From: Cinnamomum chago
Taxonomy: Eukaryota; Streptophyta; Magnoliopsida; Laurales; Lauraceae
Direction: 5' to 3'
DNA length: 64,000 bases
NCBI GenBank assembly: GCA_038049695.1
Contig: CP142451.1
Span: 10,476,001-10,540,000 of the forward strand
In this document: positions 62,271-64,000 of the stretch, one piece after another
Numbering within the stretch: position 1 is the stretch's first letter
Layout: the number at the start of each line of letters is the position of its first letter
The notes under the pieces: model-generated
Seen by the model: only the letters and a program-made list of their open reading frames with translations
Told to the model about the DNA's origin: nothing
The model's database searches: none
Translations under genes and position numbers: made by a program

Positions 62271-62852
62271 ATGTGATGTTCTTTAATGGGATGGTGCCAG
62301 CCATGGTATATTCAATAGTGGGGACCCACTGTGGAGTTCAACTTGTCTTACTCATGGACTTTGAGAGGAAGACTGGGGGCTATTATCACTTTAGTTTGGA
62401 TTATGGGAAATGGGATGGATAATGTTGATACACTTTAGACTGGGGACAGCCCACAAAAAGGCCTTAAAAAAAGAAAGCTTTAGCTTTTCTTAAAACCCCC
62501 AAGGGCTGAGCTTGGACAAAAGTTTTACAGGCCCGCTAATTTGACATCCAGGCCAGTCCAACCCAACTCTATATTTATTATTACGAAAATCATTATAATT
62601 TTTCCATGTGCAAACAAAAGTAGGGTCATGATCTGAGTCCAGGTTCATAAGGTATATGTTGAATGAGTCAGATATCTTTTCAGTAGGTTCGACGAATGGA
62701 GCCGCGGAGTCCTATCTTTTGGTTCCCAAAACTCTATTATAGGGCGTATTATTTTCAGAATCTGAACTATTCAAAATAAATAAACTAGTCGATAAATTTT
62801 CAAGTGAAATTTCAATATTTCTCATCAAACACTTTGGTTGTTCCACTTGCAG

Positions 62853-63635
62853 GCAAGAATCAGAAGAAGACAAGGACAGCCAATGCCTTATTTTCCTTCT
62901 TCATGGCTGTTGGGAACGTCTTAGGCTATGCAGCTGGATCCTTCACCCGCCTCCATAAGCTCCTTCCATTCTCCACAACCTCAGCATGTGATCTCTATTG
63001 TGCCAACCTCAAGACTTGTTTCCTCATCTCCATACTCTTACTACTCATTCTTGCCTCCATCGCTCTCATTTCCATCCATGACAAACCACTAGACAAATCG
63101 TACCTTGTCATCTCCAGCGAGATCACAACCAAAGAAAATGGCACCCATGAGATCACTGAAGAAATTGATGACAAACCACATCGTGAAGCATTCATTTTGG
63201 AAATCTTTAAAGCTGTGAGAAACCTTTCAAGGCCAATGTGGATCCTTTTGTTGGTGACATGTCTCAATTGGCTTGCGTGGTTTCCTTTCTTGCTCTTTGA
63301 CACTGATTGGATGGGAAAGGAGGTGTATGGTGGGGTGGTCAATCAGGGGAGGTTGTATGGTAAAGGGGTCGAGGCAGGTGCAAGCGCTTGGATTGATGTT
63401 TAACTCCATAGTCTTGGGGTGCACATCATTGATGATTGACTTCTTAGCAGGGAAGGTTGGAGTTCAGAGGCTGTGGGGGTGTGTGAATTTTATCCTGGCA
63501 CTCTGTCTTGGGATGACACTGCTGATTTCAAAGTTGGCCCATTCTCCTTCCAGGGCTGAAGCAGGGATTCTGCCTCCAATTGGTATACGGGTTTCAGCGA
63601 TGCCGTTGTTCGCATTGATGGGAATACCTCTGGTG
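62853..63635 (+). pseudogene. Sucrose transporter (SUT/SUC) exon, broken or incomplete
   Basis: SUT proteins are plasma-membrane or tonoplast sucrose/H+ symporters. This exon, after an acceptor CACTTGCAG, reads TRTANALFSFFMAVGNVLGY, ACDLYCANLKTCF, RPMWILLLVTCLNWLAWFPF and LLFDTDWMGKEVYGG, all SUT hallmarks. A reading-frame shift of one base near 63380-63390 separates the YGKGVEAGA part from LGLMFNSIVLG, which continues to GIPLV at a GTATGC donor. The exon length fits one extra base. No N-terminal exon (first membrane segments) is visible for several kilobases upstream, where the JAZ leader lies on the other strand. It is either a 5'-truncated pseudogene or affected by an assembly error. The sequence looks closest to the SUT1/SUC2-type clade. 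Confidence 0.85.
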
Positions 63636-64000
63636 GTATGCTCTAATAATCTAACTTCTACATGATTATTTCTAATGTAGCAGTTTCCAGTAGTGCTTCT
63701 TGGACGATCATCTCCTGCATTTAAATGTCCAATGGCTTGACCTAGGTAGGCCTAACCTGATCACATCTGGCATGTGACATTCATAATTTGGCCTCAAGTT
63801 CTACGAGGACCCGATGGAGAAATTATGGAAAGCTAGTTCAAACGCCTGCCTATTTAACAGTTGAATTTAGGCCAGAAACGCAGCCCAATCTGGCTAGTTT
63901 ATATGATCAAGTTCATCAAGAAGTCTTCCTCTTCCAACCATGTATATTTCCTTCATTTCCTACGTATAAATGATTTCTCAAGTTTCTGAATAGTTGAGAT
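63636..64000 (+). other. Start of the intron after the sucrose-transporter exon
   Basis: It follows the GTATGC donor. The next SUT exon (expected to begin with an ITYSIPFAL-like stretch) was not seen before the window ends. Confidence 0.5.

Overview
This window looks like nuclear DNA of a flowering plant. Coding exons are short and spread across AT-rich introns of several kilobases. Splice sites are GT/AG, promoters carry TATAAA boxes, and much of the rest is Gypsy and other LTR fossils, a LINE tail, tRNA-derived SINEs and hAT or PIF/Harbinger MITEs. The identifiable proteins (JAZ repressor, sucrose transporter, DUF3537-like membrane protein, plant-type CCA enzyme) are plant families. I cannot name the species.

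Layout. (1) 1-11,253, minus strand: eight exons of a tRNA nucleotidyltransferase (CCA-adding enzyme). Its 3' exons lie beyond the left edge. Its introns hold a tandem duplication, a TRIM-like fossil, a ~52-bp minisatellite, an intact Tourist-like MITE and a probable plastid DNA insertion. (2) 12,289-14,535: block X1, a small TATA-driven gene of unknown function followed by LTR-like sequence. (3) 14.7-22.5 kb: LINE 3' fragment, pyrimidine-rich minisatellite, 5' part of a Gypsy element (LTR, primer-binding site, partial gag) and a hAT MITE. (4) 22,897-27,478: block Y1, holding exon 1 and part of intron 1 of a multi-pass membrane protein resembling the plant DUF3537/gustatory-receptor-like family. 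Its exons 2 and 3 are at 31.1-31.8 kb. (5) 32,072-38,954: second copies Y2 (exon 1 now a pseudogene) and X2, joined by about 21 bp of filler. (6) 39.3-42.3 kb: nested inverted-repeat elements, microsatellites and a SINE. (7) 43.6-47.5 kb, minus strand: a gene for a small conserved-looking protein, with a 5'-UTR exon and TATA box. (8) 47.8-53.5 kb: SINE, tandem repeats and a ~1-kb hAT element. (9) 54,040-58,141, minus strand: a complete five-exon JAZ (TIFY) jasmonate repressor, with a possible distal promoter containing a G-box near 59.6 kb. (10) 60-64 kb: MITEs, an LTR-like fragment and a sucrose-transporter exon that lacks a visible 5' exon and has a frame break.

The genes do not form one pathway. 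The most interesting structure is the X/Y duplication. Two pieces that lie about 8 kb apart in the first copy are fused head to tail in the second, and the exon inside Y appears more diverged between copies than the intron next to it. Exon limits were placed by eye from splice sites, reading phase and remembered family sequences. No alignment or database search was run.
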